Positions 54,904 through 63,999 of a stretch of DNA of 64,000 bases are shown here, in pieces. Under the pieces are notes generated by a model. That model was not told the origin of the DNA. It worked only from the letters and a program-made list of their open reading frames with translations, and made no database searches. This DNA comes from Ampullimonas aquatilis (GTDB lineage Bacteria; Pseudomonadota; Gammaproteobacteria; Burkholderiales; Burkholderiaceae_D), in assembly GCF_049675895.1 (NCBI RefSeq), contig NZ_CP183834.1, forward strand, positions 1,612,001 to 1,676,000, written 5' to 3'. The position numbers and the translations under genes were made by a program. Each line of letters begins with the position of its first letter. The first letter of the stretch is position 1.

Positions 54904-57660
54904 TTAGCCTTGATAAATGCATTGTTTTCGCAATGCATCAATCGTCATATTGCTGAATACCATGTTATGTGGAATCAGCAAATAAGCCCAAGGCTTGCCG
55001 CCAACCTTGGCAGCGTAATCCGACGCGTTTTTGCACCAGATGACAGCCTGATCGGCTTTGGCCTTGACCTCGGTTTCTGACTCTTGCGCTTCCGTTACCT
55101 CACGGGCTTTCTTGGTCTCAATCATCAGCGTGATGTCGTCCAAGGCAACCACAAAATCAGGGATGTACTCGGGCTGATTCACACCAGCGCGATAGTAGAT
55201 ATTGAACTGGCCAGACACCGGACGGAACCAGCGGCGCGCCTCACGTTCCAGCACCGTTGCCAAGATGCGCTCTGTGTCTGAGTGGAATTTCTGGAAGGCA
55301 TACGCGCAACGCTGGAAGCCGCCATAGACATACTGGCCGATGGTACGTTTGTCGTCTGGCGTCCAGTGCAAAGGCTTCACCTCGTCTTTGGCAGTGAAGG
55401 CGCATGGCTTCAGCGGCATGAACCCTTGGCTGACAATTACCTCAGACCCGGCAGAATCCTCTTGATAGTGCTTCGCCATCTGAAGATGAATGTTTTCAGC
55501 GATGGCACGACCATGGTTACCCAAGATGTTGTGAACGGCGGCTTCGTCTGGCTGCTTGCTGCGGAAATGCACAACCGCCTGCCCTGCCAGCTCGTATATC
55601 AGATCGGCATGGTCATCATAGGAAACGTCATCGTAGTTGATGAGTTCGCGGACGATGTAGTCCTCAAGCCGCGCCTCTTCAATCAATGCCGCCTCGCCAT
55701 AGGTCAGTTGACGACCCGATTGCAGCCCTTGAGAAAGCAATTGCTGGTCGGTCGCCTGGTAATTCATCCGCGACACATCCAGCACAAAACTGCGGTAGCC
55801 GCCCGTTACCGGACCGACCGGCACAACCGTAATGCGCGGGATGTCGATAGTTTGCTGAATGAAGACCTCCACCGACTTCTTGACCACGGCAGCAACAGCC
55901 TCGGCGTTTGAAGTTTCTGTGTCCAGCAACTCACCTTGCTGCGGAACCAGTCGCTGCATAACCAGTTGGGTCAGCTTTTCCTGTACGCTGGCGGTGCTCA
56001 GGGCGATACTGGTTGGCACCAGAACGCGGTCTTTCCCCAGCTCGGCAACGGCATCCAGTGCCACCATGGCAATCCTGCGTTGCTCACCTGTGAAAACGAC
56101 GGATGGTGTTTGCGCACCTTGGCTATAACCAGCAGACACAATCCCTGCACCACCCGCACCAGAGCCTTTTACATCCGCAATGCCCAGCATGACGGCTGTG
56201 TTGGATGGCACCGAAAGGCTGGTCAGGCGATTACCATTGCCGTCAGTCGGCTCCAGCTTCAGCTCTTTCAGGCGAATAGGCGAATCGCCCTTGCCAGCTT
56301 CTTCAATGACCTCCTGAAACTTGTCATGCGCGATGATATTCAGACGATCAACAACTTCCACCCCGGTTCTGCGGCCATACGGCAATCGCAAGCCACGTCC
56401 GATGGATTGCTCGATCAAGGTGCGCGCATTGGCCGCCCGCAACGGAACAATGGTGTAGAGGTTCGTCACGTCCCAGCCTTCTTTCAGCATATTGACGTGA
56501 ATCACAATCTCAGTAGGCTCGGTGTAGCTCTCCACCAGCAGCAGGCGACGGATCATTTCTTCCTCTTCCGCGCCCGATTTGCTGCTATCAACCTGAATCA
56601 CCTTGCCTTTGTACTGCCCGTCAAACAGGCCCTCTATCGTGCCCAGCAGCGCAGCAGCATGCGTGGTATCACGGGCGATCACCAGCATGAAGGGCTTCAC
56701 CGGTTTCTGACCTGTCTGCTCGGCATAGGTCAGCAAGTGCACCTTGGTTTCTTCATGAACGCGGATGCCGTCCATGAGCTTGATGCGCTCTAGTTGCTCC
56801 GCGCTGTGGTCGGCAGGGTTGAAATTCTGCTGCGTCACTACGGCGGGCTCTTTGACAAAGCCGTCTTCAATGGCCAGTGCCAGCGGGTAGTCCATCACCA
56901 CGTTCTTGAAAGGCACCGGGCCTTTCGCCCCTTCGGTGAATGGCGTTGCCGTCAGTTCAAGGCCCAGCAACGGCTTCAGCTCGTTCAGCGCCCGGATACC
57001 GGCACTGGCCCGGTAGCGGTGCGACTCGTCCATGATGAGCACCAGATCAGGTAAACCAGCCAGGTACTCGAAATAACTTTGGCCGAGGTACTCAGAAAGC
57101 CGCTTGATCTTCGGTGCTTTGCCGCCGCGAACTTCCGAATTGATCTTCGAGATGTTGAAGATGTTGATCTGAACGGGCGCATCAATCGCCTGTGAAACCA
57201 GGTCGCCTTTTTGTTCGTAGGTCTCGCCGGTAATCACCTCCGGTGCGTCAACGGCAAAGTCTGCGATGCCCTTGAAAACGTACTTTGGCCCGGTGGTGTC
57301 GCTGAAATCCCGGATCAGCTTGTCGTAGATCGTGAGGTTTGGCGCCAGTACAAAGAAGTGCTTGTAGCCGTAGGCTGCGTGCAGGTAGCTGATGAACGCC
57401 CCCATCAGGCGCGTCTTACCGACACCCGTTGCCAGCGCAAAGCACAAGGATGGAAAGTCTCGCTCGAAGTCCGTCAACTTCGGAAACTCAGCCATCAACG
57501 CTTCCTGCATGGCCTTCAGTTCATCGGCCGAACGGGCTTTTGAGTCACGCAAGGCTGGCACGGATTCCAGCGCGTTGTGCAATCGCTCCAGGCTGACGGT
57601 TTGCGGCTCGCGCAGGCTCAGGCGCCCAGCCACCGTGCGCACGATTTTTTCTGTACTCAT
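54904..57660 (-). CDS. Type III restriction enzyme Res subunit
   Basis: 918 residues. A superfamily 2 helicase/translocase: motif I ATGVGKTR (77-84), motif II DESH (211-214, in LVLIMDESHRYRA), motif III LELTATPF, and motif VI SIGRGLRLPYGRR. The C-terminus has a PD-(D/E)XK nuclease pattern, Pro833/Asp835-region PDF and ETK at 848-850 in YIPDFVVALDD ... IETKK. With the Mod gene upstream this is a type III R-M restriction subunit, cutting DNA after ATP-driven communication between two sites. Start overlaps the DUF1016 gene stop (ATGA). It is the last gene of the operon. Confidence 0.93.
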   Translation of the reverse strand: MSTEKIVRTVAGRLSLREPQTVSLERLHNALESVPALRDSKARSADELKAMQEALMAEFPKLTDFERDFPSLCFALATGVGKTRLMGAFISYLHAAYGYKHFFVLAPNLTIYDKLIRDFSDTTGPKYVFKGIADFAVDAPEVITGETYEQKGDLVSQAIDAPVQINIFNISKINSEVRGGKAPKIKRLSEYLGQSYFEYLAGLPDLVLIMDESHRYRASAGIRALNELKPLLGLELTATPFTEGAKGPVPFKNVVMDYPLALAIEDGFVKEPAVVTQQNFNPADHSAEQLERIKLMDGIRVHEETKVHLLTYAEQTGQKPVKPFMLVIARDTTHAAALLGTIEGLFDGQYKGKVIQVDSSKSGAEEEEMIRRLLLVESYTEPTEIVIHVNMLKEGWDVTNLYTIVPLRAANARTLIEQSIGRGLRLPYGRRTGVEVVDRLNIIAHDKFQEVIEEAGKGDSPIRLKELKLEPTDGNGNRLTSLSVPSNTAVMLGIADVKGSGAGGAGIVSAGYSQGAQTPSVVFTGEQRRIAMVALDAVAELGKDRVLVPTSIALSTASVQEKLTQLVMQRLVPQQGELLDTETSNAEAVAAVVKKSVEVFIQQTIDIPRITVVPVGPVTGGYRSFVLDVSRMNYQATDQQLLSQGLQSGRQLTYGEAALIEEARLEDYIVRELINYDDVSYDDHADLIYELAGQAVVHFRSKQPDEAAVHNILGNHGRAIAENIHLQMAKHYQEDSAGSEVIVSQGFMPLKPCAFTAKDEVKPLHWTPDDKRTIGQYVYGGFQRCAYAFQKFHSDTERILATVLEREARRWFRPVSGQFNIYYRAGVNQPEYIPDFVVALDDITLMIETKKAREVTEAQESETEVKAKADQAVIWCKNASDYAAKVGGKPWAYLLIPHNMVFSNMTIDALRKQCIYQG

Positions 57661-58778
57661 GCCGACTCCCCGTTATCGGAATCGATTTTGGCATCGCTTT
57701 CCAATGCAGCAGGACTGTCTAGCGTTTCCAATTCGCGCAAAATTTCTGTGCGCAAATCCTCCACACTGGGTAACTCAAACTGGTAGCGGCTGGCAAAAAC
57801 TTGTTCATGCTTGTCAGCCAAAACATACCGCACCACCGCGTCATTTTTCTCGCTGCAGAGCACCAAACCAATCGTCGGGTTGTCGTCTTTTGCAGCCACC
57901 TCTTGATCGTAAAAATTCACATAGAGCAACATCTGCCCCAAGTCCCCATGCGTGAGCTTGCCTACCTTGAGATCAATCACCACATAGCACTTCAACTTCA
58001 CGTGATAGAAAACCAGATCGGGATAAAAATGATCCCCGTCCAGCGTCAACCGCTTTTGCCGCCCCACAAATGCAAAGCCGCTCCCCAGCTCCAACAAAAA
58101 TGCCTGTAACTGATTGATTAACGCCTCTTCAATGCGGGACTCCACCAGCCGATGTGACTCCGGTAAATCCAAAAACTCCAGCACAAAGGGCTCTTTAATG
58201 ACATCTTGCGGGCGTGCCACCACCTGCCCTTGGCGCGTCAACGCCAGCAAGCCCGCCTTGTCTTTGCTTTTGGCCAGTCGCTCAAACAAAAACGAATTCA
58301 TCTGCCGTTCAAGCTCGCGCGCCGCCCAGCCATTGCCAACAGATTCAATTTCGTAAAAATCGCGCACCGGCCTGCGCTGCTCCTTCAACAGCCTGCGGTA
58401 ATGCGTCCACGACAATCCTGGGTGCAGCGCCCCCGGTTGCCAGCCTTCAGGCTGGAAATCAGATTTAACACGCAGTGCGTGTTGTTTTGGCAAAAGCTCT
58501 GGATACGCTAAGAAAAAGCTGCGCATGTACTGCAAGGCGCTGACCGAAAAACCGTCACCATATTCTTGTTTGAGATGCGCAGAGACACCTTGCAACAAGG
58601 CTTTACCATAGCCCGCACGCTTGGCACCGCCCTGTTCGGCCTCCACAATCTGTTGCCCAATCAGCCAGTTAGCACACACATGCGCCGTGTTAACAGAGCG
58701 CGCTGCCTGCGCCCGCTGTGAGTCCCAAATCTCACGAATGCGTGCCAATAAAACATCTTGTTGCTGTAGCTTGGTCAT
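57657..58778 (-). CDS. DUF1016 (YhcG-type) PD-(D/E)XK nuclease
   Basis: 373 residues. The N-terminal DUF1016 domain (IREIWDSQRAQAARSVNTAHV, NWLIGQQIVEAEQGG, YGKALLQGVSAHLKQEYGDGFS) is followed by the nuclease domain with HFYPDLVFYHVKLKCYVVIDLKVG (PD ... D-x-K) and GQMLLYVNFYD. Catalytic residues look intact. Such proteins often sit inside restriction-modification operons. Here it is between mod and res, overlapping both by ATGA, so its product must be made in step with them. Its exact target is not known from sequence. Confidence 0.9.
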   Translation of the reverse strand: MTKLQQQDVLLARIREIWDSQRAQAARSVNTAHVCANWLIGQQIVEAEQGGAKRAGYGKALLQGVSAHLKQEYGDGFSVSALQYMRSFFLAYPELLPKQHALRVKSDFQPEGWQPGALHPGLSWTHYRRLLKEQRRPVRDFYEIESVGNGWAARELERQMNSFLFERLAKSKDKAGLLALTRQGQVVARPQDVIKEPFVLEFLDLPESHRLVESRIEEALINQLQAFLLELGSGFAFVGRQKRLTLDGDHFYPDLVFYHVKLKCYVVIDLKVGKLTHGDLGQMLLYVNFYDQEVAAKDDNPTIGLVLCSEKNDAVVRYVLADKHEQVFASRYQFELPSVEDLRTEILRELETLDSPAALESDAKIDSDNGESA

Positions 58779-60481
58779 ACCTGCGTCTCCCCACCAAACA
58801 AACCACCTTGTGCCATATCACCCGTACGCGCAGCTTTCCCCGTTCGCCCTGAGCCTGTCGAAGGGCTTGCCTCAACAGGGCGCGGCGCAGCCATCGGCAA
58901 ATTCGCCACGTTCAAACTGTAGTCGTCATGCCCCCATTCGCATTTGGTCAAAACCATCTTGGGGATTTTCTTCAACGTCAGATTGCGGAACCGGTCTGCC
59001 GAATTGTTACCCCCTGCCCGATAAGCAGCACAGCACACCAGCAGACTGCGACTCTCGCCCACCTCATCGCTCAAGGCCTGCAACTGGTCGGCGTTGAGCG
59101 TCTGTGTGGTGACGTAGATGAAATCCGATTCGGTGCTGTACCCGTGCTGCCAATAATGGTCGGCGTTCGGCGCATAGGTAAAGCCTTCCAGCTTGCAGAT
59201 GGCCGCCGCCAGCATTTCGGCGTTGAATTCCTTGTTGATGACCCAGTTGCCCCAGCGGTCTTGCTGCAACAAGCTGGGGGCAAGACGGTAGTAGCGGAAT
59301 CCGCCGCCACCTTGCCAGTTTGTCGCCTCGGTAATGCCGCCCTTATCTTCCCCGTTGATGACTTTTTGTAACCGTGGAATGATATGGGTGTGGCAATGCT
59401 CACCAAGCTCGACCATGATCCATTTGCGACCCATCTTTTGTGCTACCGCACCAGTAGTGCCTGAGCCTGCAAATGAATCAACGACTAGGTCTCCCGGCGC
59501 AGTGGTCAACGTCAGAATTCGTTGAAGCAACTTCTCAGGTTTCGGATTTTGGAAAATATCATCTCGGTCACCAAACATCGTCTTCAGATCAATACTTGCT
59601 TCCTTATTGCTGCCAACCTCTTCATGGGACCACCATGTATTAGCCGTTAGTTCATCCTTCATTTCGGCGAGAAATTTCTTCAGCATCGGACGGCCATCGC
59701 CACTCTTTCCAAAAGTAATTCTCTTTTCTATAAGCCAAGACTCGTACTGCCGCTCATTGCAGCGCCAATACCTGCCTTTGGGCGGAAGAAATTCCTGTCC
59801 TTTTGGCCCAATAATTGGAAACTGGCCTGCTGCATAAAACTTTCCTGCCGACAGATTTTCAGCCTTCCATGGTCCTCTAGAGTCATTGTCTGGATTGCTA
59901 AATGTCTGCTTCTGCTCTTCAGTTCGTGGGAGCTTGCCGATCTGGAATACATTCACATCTTTGGCATATGCAAAGACATGGTCATGCGTATTCGACAAAT
60001 GCTTGGCCGTTTGATTCGACGTATAGGCCTTCTGCCACACCACATTTGCAATGAAATTTGCCCGGCCAAAAATTTCATCACAAAGAACCTTCAGATAATG
60101 TGCCTCGTTGTCGTCAATGGTGATCCAGAGCGAACCATCCTCAGACAGGAGGCGCCGAATAACCTCCAACCGATCACGCATTAGGCCTAACCATATCGAA
60201 TGCTCCAACCCGTCGTCGTAATATGTAAAGGCGCTGCCGGTGTTGTATGGCGGATCAATAAACACACACTTGACCTTGCCCGCAAACTCTTGCTCAAGGG
60301 CCTTCAATGCCAACAAGTTGTCCCCGAAGATCAGTCGATTGTCGAAGATGTCGCCATCGCATACTCGCTGCTTGGCGTGGTAACTCTTGCTCGGGTCTTC
60401 GAGCAAAATGCGCGGCTCCAACTTTGGGCGTGCATCCTTGCCGATCCAGGTCAGTTCTAGCTTTGTCTTTTTCATAGTCAC
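58775..60481 (-). CDS. Type III DNA methyltransferase Mod
   Basis: 568 residues. The amino-MTase motifs are in beta-class order: DPPY at about 76-79 (in CVFIDPPYNTGSAFTYYDD), then the target-recognition region, then the SAM motif FAGSG at 337-341 (VVDSFAGSGTTGAVAQKMG). This marks an adenine N6-methyltransferase of type III systems; specificity cannot be read off. The start abuts the upstream PHP-ATPase stop. The last ~35 codons are unusual: a widespread 26-base intergenic-type repeat is read through as EASPSTGSGRTGKAA. Confidence 0.94.
   Translation of the reverse strand: MTMKKTKLELTWIGKDARPKLEPRILLEDPSKSYHAKQRVCDGDIFDNRLIFGDNLLALKALEQEFAGKVKCVFIDPPYNTGSAFTYYDDGLEHSIWLGLMRDRLEVIRRLLSEDGSLWITIDDNEAHYLKVLCDEIFGRANFIANVVWQKAYTSNQTAKHLSNTHDHVFAYAKDVNVFQIGKLPRTEEQKQTFSNPDNDSRGPWKAENLSAGKFYAAGQFPIIGPKGQEFLPPKGRYWRCNERQYESWLIEKRITFGKSGDGRPMLKKFLAEMKDELTANTWWSHEEVGSNKEASIDLKTMFGDRDDIFQNPKPEKLLQRILTLTTAPGDLVVDSFAGSGTTGAVAQKMGRKWIMVELGEHCHTHIIPRLQKVINGEDKGGITEATNWQGGGGFRYYRLAPSLLQQDRWGNWVINKEFNAEMLAAAICKLEGFTYAPNADHYWQHGYSTESDFIYVTTQTLNADQLQALSDEVGESRSLLVCCAAYRAGGNNSADRFRNLTLKKIPKMVLTKCEWGHDDYSLNVANLPMAAPRPVEASPSTGSGRTGKAARTGDMAQGGLFGGETQV
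58841..58866 (+). repeat. Dispersed palindromic repeat embedded in the 3' end of mod
   Basis: CGTTCGCCCTGAGCCTGTCG followed by AAGGGC. In proteobacterial genomes this well-known element gives FALSLSKG or SPSTGSGRTE when translated; both frames are visible here. GCCC ... GGGC arms make it partly palindromic. It lies inside the coding sequence of Mod rather than between genes. Confidence 0.8.
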
Positions 60482-63400
60482 TCAGTGATACTTCACTCGT
60501 CGATTGTCGAAGGCAGGCTTGGTGCCTTCCAGCACATTGACGACGTGCCCATTGATTGCCGGGCTTTCGATGGAGCCAGATAGGTAAGCGATCTTTGATC
60601 CGCTCTTACGGTCAAAGCTGGAGTAAATGACTTGCTCTGCGTCGCAGACCACGGCCAGATTTGGATTGTGGGTGACCATGATGATTTGCCGCCGACGCTT
60701 GGCCTCAGTCAGCACAGGAACAAGAAGGCTTACAACCGTTTCGTTGTCCAGATTTTCCTCCGGTTGATCCAAGATAATCGGTGTCCGTCCTTTATCAACC
60801 AACAGGTAAAAGATCAGCAGCAAAGCACCTCGTTGTCCGGGAGAAAGCTGTTCGATGTGGGTATCTTGGAACAAGAGCGAATATCTGGGCTCCAAAAACG
60901 ACAGTCCAAAGAGCAAGTTGTAGACATCGCTGGCTGTCTTGTCTTTGCGTAGCAAATTAGCGATGCCGACAGCGGAAGTGCTGCCACCTCCCGCCGCACC
61001 GATGATCTTGTCGTGGAGCCCTGAGATAAACCCGAGTGAGCCGACTTTCGTATTGAAATCGAATTCCTCGGCAAGCTTTTTGATTGCCGCAAAACTCTCA
61101 TCCTCGCCACGAAATTCGCCCGAGTTCTGCTTAATCAGAGTGAATAGTGCCGTTGCGATGGAGTCCGCAGAACCTGCAAGTGTTGCTTGAAACTGAAGCT
61201 TGTACTCCTCACGAATCAGGCTATTGCCTTGAATCAAATCTTGCACCGGCTTGAACAACTGTTCCCGCCCCTTTCGCTGAGCATCGAGAATGTCGAAAAT
61301 ATCTCCAGAAAGCTTCAGTCGTTGCGCTCTTAACTCTGTAACCGTGTTGGGCAGCACTTCAAGTTGTTGAATTCGAGCTTCGATACCCTTGAATGTCTCA
61401 GGGGCGTCAGGCGTGCCCGTAAGTTCGACCGACTTAATCTTCCAATCCTCAAGGGCCTTCAAGTTCTGTTGGTAAAGCAACTGCGGGGCATTCAACTTTG
61501 CGTTTAGTACCTGCTGTTCAGAGTTAAGCGATGTGCGCTCTGCAACATCCTTGTCTAGCGCGACCTTGAGCGACGCCTGCTCTACGGGAATGGCATCGGC
61601 CAAAGCATCTATCGGAGCGTTCGTCACTGTAAACTTCACAACGTCATTTACGTTGAGGCCCAACGTTGCAAGTTCTGGTGCGGCATCGTCCAGGAATTGT
61701 TTATAGGAGCGTTCGAGCAGGCGAATGCGTTCCCGCAACGTCTGAACTGCTTTTAACTTCTTTGCCACCGCCAAGTCGGCAGCAGAATTTGTGGCAGTCC
61801 GTTCGTCGATTGCTTTCAGCTTGGTCGAGATTGCTTCGAGCGCGGCGGCGGCTTCCTTCTGTTCGGCACTAAGCTCCTCGGAGGGCTTTACTACCTCAAG
61901 AGGTTTCAGCTTCATGTGTTCGTCGATCTGTCGCTGCTTGACCCCCAACAACTCCTGCAATGACCGCTTCACGTCCGGCTGTAGCTGGGCTTCCGCACTC
62001 GCAATCTCGTCGTTTAACCTCTTTAAGTCCTTGCGAAACTCGTCAAGCTGATCCCGAAAAGTGCGTTCCTGCTGTTCAATCAGTTGGTCAAAATCGAGTG
62101 CTCCGAGTCGAATGGCCTCACCTGCATGAGAAAAAATGACGGCCCTAAGCTCTCGTTCAAAGGCGTTCGAGCGCCCAGAGACGTGCTCGTTGCAGAGCTC
62201 CTCAAAGTGCCCTTGCGGTATGTACCGAACGAGCTCCACCTTGTCTGCCGGAGGATCATCACTCAACTGGCGCTTCTCGAAAGACCCGTCACACCATGTC
62301 AGCGTACCTTGGAAGTGCTTCGCTGGCTCGCCAGACTTGCCTCGAAAGCGATCACGCTTCAAGAAAGAAAAATGTTCCTTTTGCCGAGAGTTCCCCAGAA
62401 GGGCGATGACATCGGCAAGCGCGCTTTTGCCACTGCCTTTGTTTCCAATCACTGCAACCAAATCCGGATTGAGCGACAGCTTGCAGCCATCAAGCCAAGT
62501 TCCCGGAGTTGATGTGGCTGACGACTTCACCACCTCTACCTTGTCAATAAAGTAGGTTTTGTTCGCGACAACTTCGGCTAGTTTCGAGGGACGTTCGCCA
62601 ATGAACGATCTCTTCGCTGGCTCCATAATCGCTTGAAGCAAGCCTTGAAAACTCGGATCTGCCTTGATCCAAGTTGCTTTCCCAGAAGGAAAATCTCCAT
62701 ATCCACGCTTATTGTTGTCGCCTGCAACTCCTTTGAAACAATGAGCATCACTCCCAGATACCGCTAACCTTGGAACACCTCCAAGAGCCCTCTGAAAGTT
62801 TGCTATCCACTTTTTATTTCCTTCTGTCTGTTCACCAACAAAAGCACCCCTTGTATCGGGGTCTCGGGTTTCAAATATAGGCGATGACCGGAAAAGACCA
62901 AGACAAAAGGCGTAGTGCTCTTGCCATTTCACCTCGGCAAGGCCGTCACTAGTATTGAACGGCATAAATCCAATCGCATAGCTGTGTGGCACTTTGGAAA
63001 TCGCTGTTCTGTAACTTTCACAACTTAGCTCCGCAATCACCGAACCCGCTCTTAACGCCACATCGGGGTTGCTGTCCACATCCGCCTTTTTGATCCCATG
63101 GTGTTCCAACTTGTCTTCGCCAACCATTCGAGCGAGAGAAATTAACGCATCATTTGATAACGGCCGGTTAACAAGCTCTATGTTTAAGCCAGCCTTAAAA
63201 TCTAGCAGCATCTGATCTTCGATCTCATCAGAAAATAAGACGTGTGCATTCAAACGTCCAGTCATCGGCGCCATTAGCCGCAGCTCTATGCCCGGAAATA
63301 CCTTCTTTAATAACTTGGGAGCCCCCGGCTGCGCCAATCGTCTCTTTAACGCAAACCAGCCATCAAAAGTCCAATAATCCATCAGTGAAAAAATATCAGG

Positions 63401-63574
63401 CACCGCACTGTTTAATGCTTCAATCATTTCATCGACTAATGCAATATTTGTTGCCGAGTCAGGGTTGGAATCAAAGCATTGCCCGAGCCAATGAAAGGAT
63501 GCCGGAGTATGAATATGCAAATCCCACTGCCTCCACTCTGCACCGCGTGGATATTGACTGATTGATAACGGCAT
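60482..63574 (-). CDS. PHP-domain plus SMC-like ATPase (TrlF-like)
   Basis: 1030 residues. An N-terminal PHP phosphoesterase has D-x-H-x-H at 18-22 (WDLHIHTPASF) and GSDAH at 274-278. An ABC/SMC-type ATPase follows with Walker A GNKGSGKS (377-384), long coiled-coil arms (about 490-770), signature LSPGQRG, Walker B PIILDQPEENLD and H-loop VTHNPNLA. I see no CxxC zinc hook. This resembles the family NCBI names TrlF-like. Position between a DUF2130 gene and mod in one operon suggests a role in defence, perhaps a nuclease activated by ATP-driven DNA sensing (inference). Confidence 0.85.
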   Translation of the reverse strand: MPLSISQYPRGAEWRQWDLHIHTPASFHWLGQCFDSNPDSATNIALVDEMIEALNSAVPDIFSLMDYWTFDGWFALKRRLAQPGAPKLLKKVFPGIELRLMAPMTGRLNAHVLFSDEIEDQMLLDFKAGLNIELVNRPLSNDALISLARMVGEDKLEHHGIKKADVDSNPDVALRAGSVIAELSCESYRTAISKVPHSYAIGFMPFNTSDGLAEVKWQEHYAFCLGLFRSSPIFETRDPDTRGAFVGEQTEGNKKWIANFQRALGGVPRLAVSGSDAHCFKGVAGDNNKRGYGDFPSGKATWIKADPSFQGLLQAIMEPAKRSFIGERPSKLAEVVANKTYFIDKVEVVKSSATSTPGTWLDGCKLSLNPDLVAVIGNKGSGKSALADVIALLGNSRQKEHFSFLKRDRFRGKSGEPAKHFQGTLTWCDGSFEKRQLSDDPPADKVELVRYIPQGHFEELCNEHVSGRSNAFERELRAVIFSHAGEAIRLGALDFDQLIEQQERTFRDQLDEFRKDLKRLNDEIASAEAQLQPDVKRSLQELLGVKQRQIDEHMKLKPLEVVKPSEELSAEQKEAAAALEAISTKLKAIDERTATNSAADLAVAKKLKAVQTLRERIRLLERSYKQFLDDAAPELATLGLNVNDVVKFTVTNAPIDALADAIPVEQASLKVALDKDVAERTSLNSEQQVLNAKLNAPQLLYQQNLKALEDWKIKSVELTGTPDAPETFKGIEARIQQLEVLPNTVTELRAQRLKLSGDIFDILDAQRKGREQLFKPVQDLIQGNSLIREEYKLQFQATLAGSADSIATALFTLIKQNSGEFRGEDESFAAIKKLAEEFDFNTKVGSLGFISGLHDKIIGAAGGGSTSAVGIANLLRKDKTASDVYNLLFGLSFLEPRYSLLFQDTHIEQLSPGQRGALLLIFYLLVDKGRTPIILDQPEENLDNETVVSLLVPVLTEAKRRRQIIMVTHNPNLAVVCDAEQVIYSSFDRKSGSKIAYLSGSIESPAINGHVVNVLEGTKPAFDNRRVKYH

Positions 63575-63591
63575 TTCTGTTTTTCCTATTC

Positions 63592-63999
63592 TTATTTATT
63601 CAGCAAATTTGAAGTGTCTTCAATAGCGGCAAGCTCTAGTCCCTCGATCTCTTGCAGTGACTTGCCCGCAATGCCTTGCAAGTCACCATACATCCCAACA
63701 GTGGCCCCCATCACACGCTCGATCTGCTCCTCACGCTTCGCCCACTGTTTCATGATGGCCTTACGCTCTCTGTCCAAATCTTCTTGCATGGTGGAGAAGG
63801 CTTCGACAATAGCCTCCACCCGTTGGCGGAACCGTGGGCCGGTCAGGTACTGGTAGATCATTTCTGTCTTGGTTTGCTGGCCTTCTGAAACTTGCCGCGC
63901 CATACCGACCTGAAGCAAGGTGTGGCGCAATATGGTCGCAACGGGCAGTACCGCACGCGGGCTGGTCACCCAAACGCCGTCAATCACGTCAAACGTTTC
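63592..63999 (-). CDS. DUF2130 protein, C-terminal part (runs off the window)
   Basis: The open frame continues to the right edge without a start; the visible 136 residues are the end of the protein. They contain the DUF2130 C-terminus (TEMIYQYLTGPRFRQRVEAIVEAF, QEDLDRERKAIMKQWAKREEQIERVM) with a coiled-coil character. Family members usually have a long coiled coil before this. It is 17 bp upstream of the PHP-ATPase gene on the same strand, so it is likely part of the same operon and perhaps its first gene. Confidence 0.85.
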   Translation of the reverse strand, partial: ETFDVIDGVWVTSPRAVLPVATILRHTLLQVGMARQVSEGQQTKTEMIYQYLTGPRFRQRVEAIVEAFSTMQEDLDRERKAIMKQWAKREEQIERVMGATVGMYGDLQGIAGKSLQEIEGLELAAIEDTSNLLNK

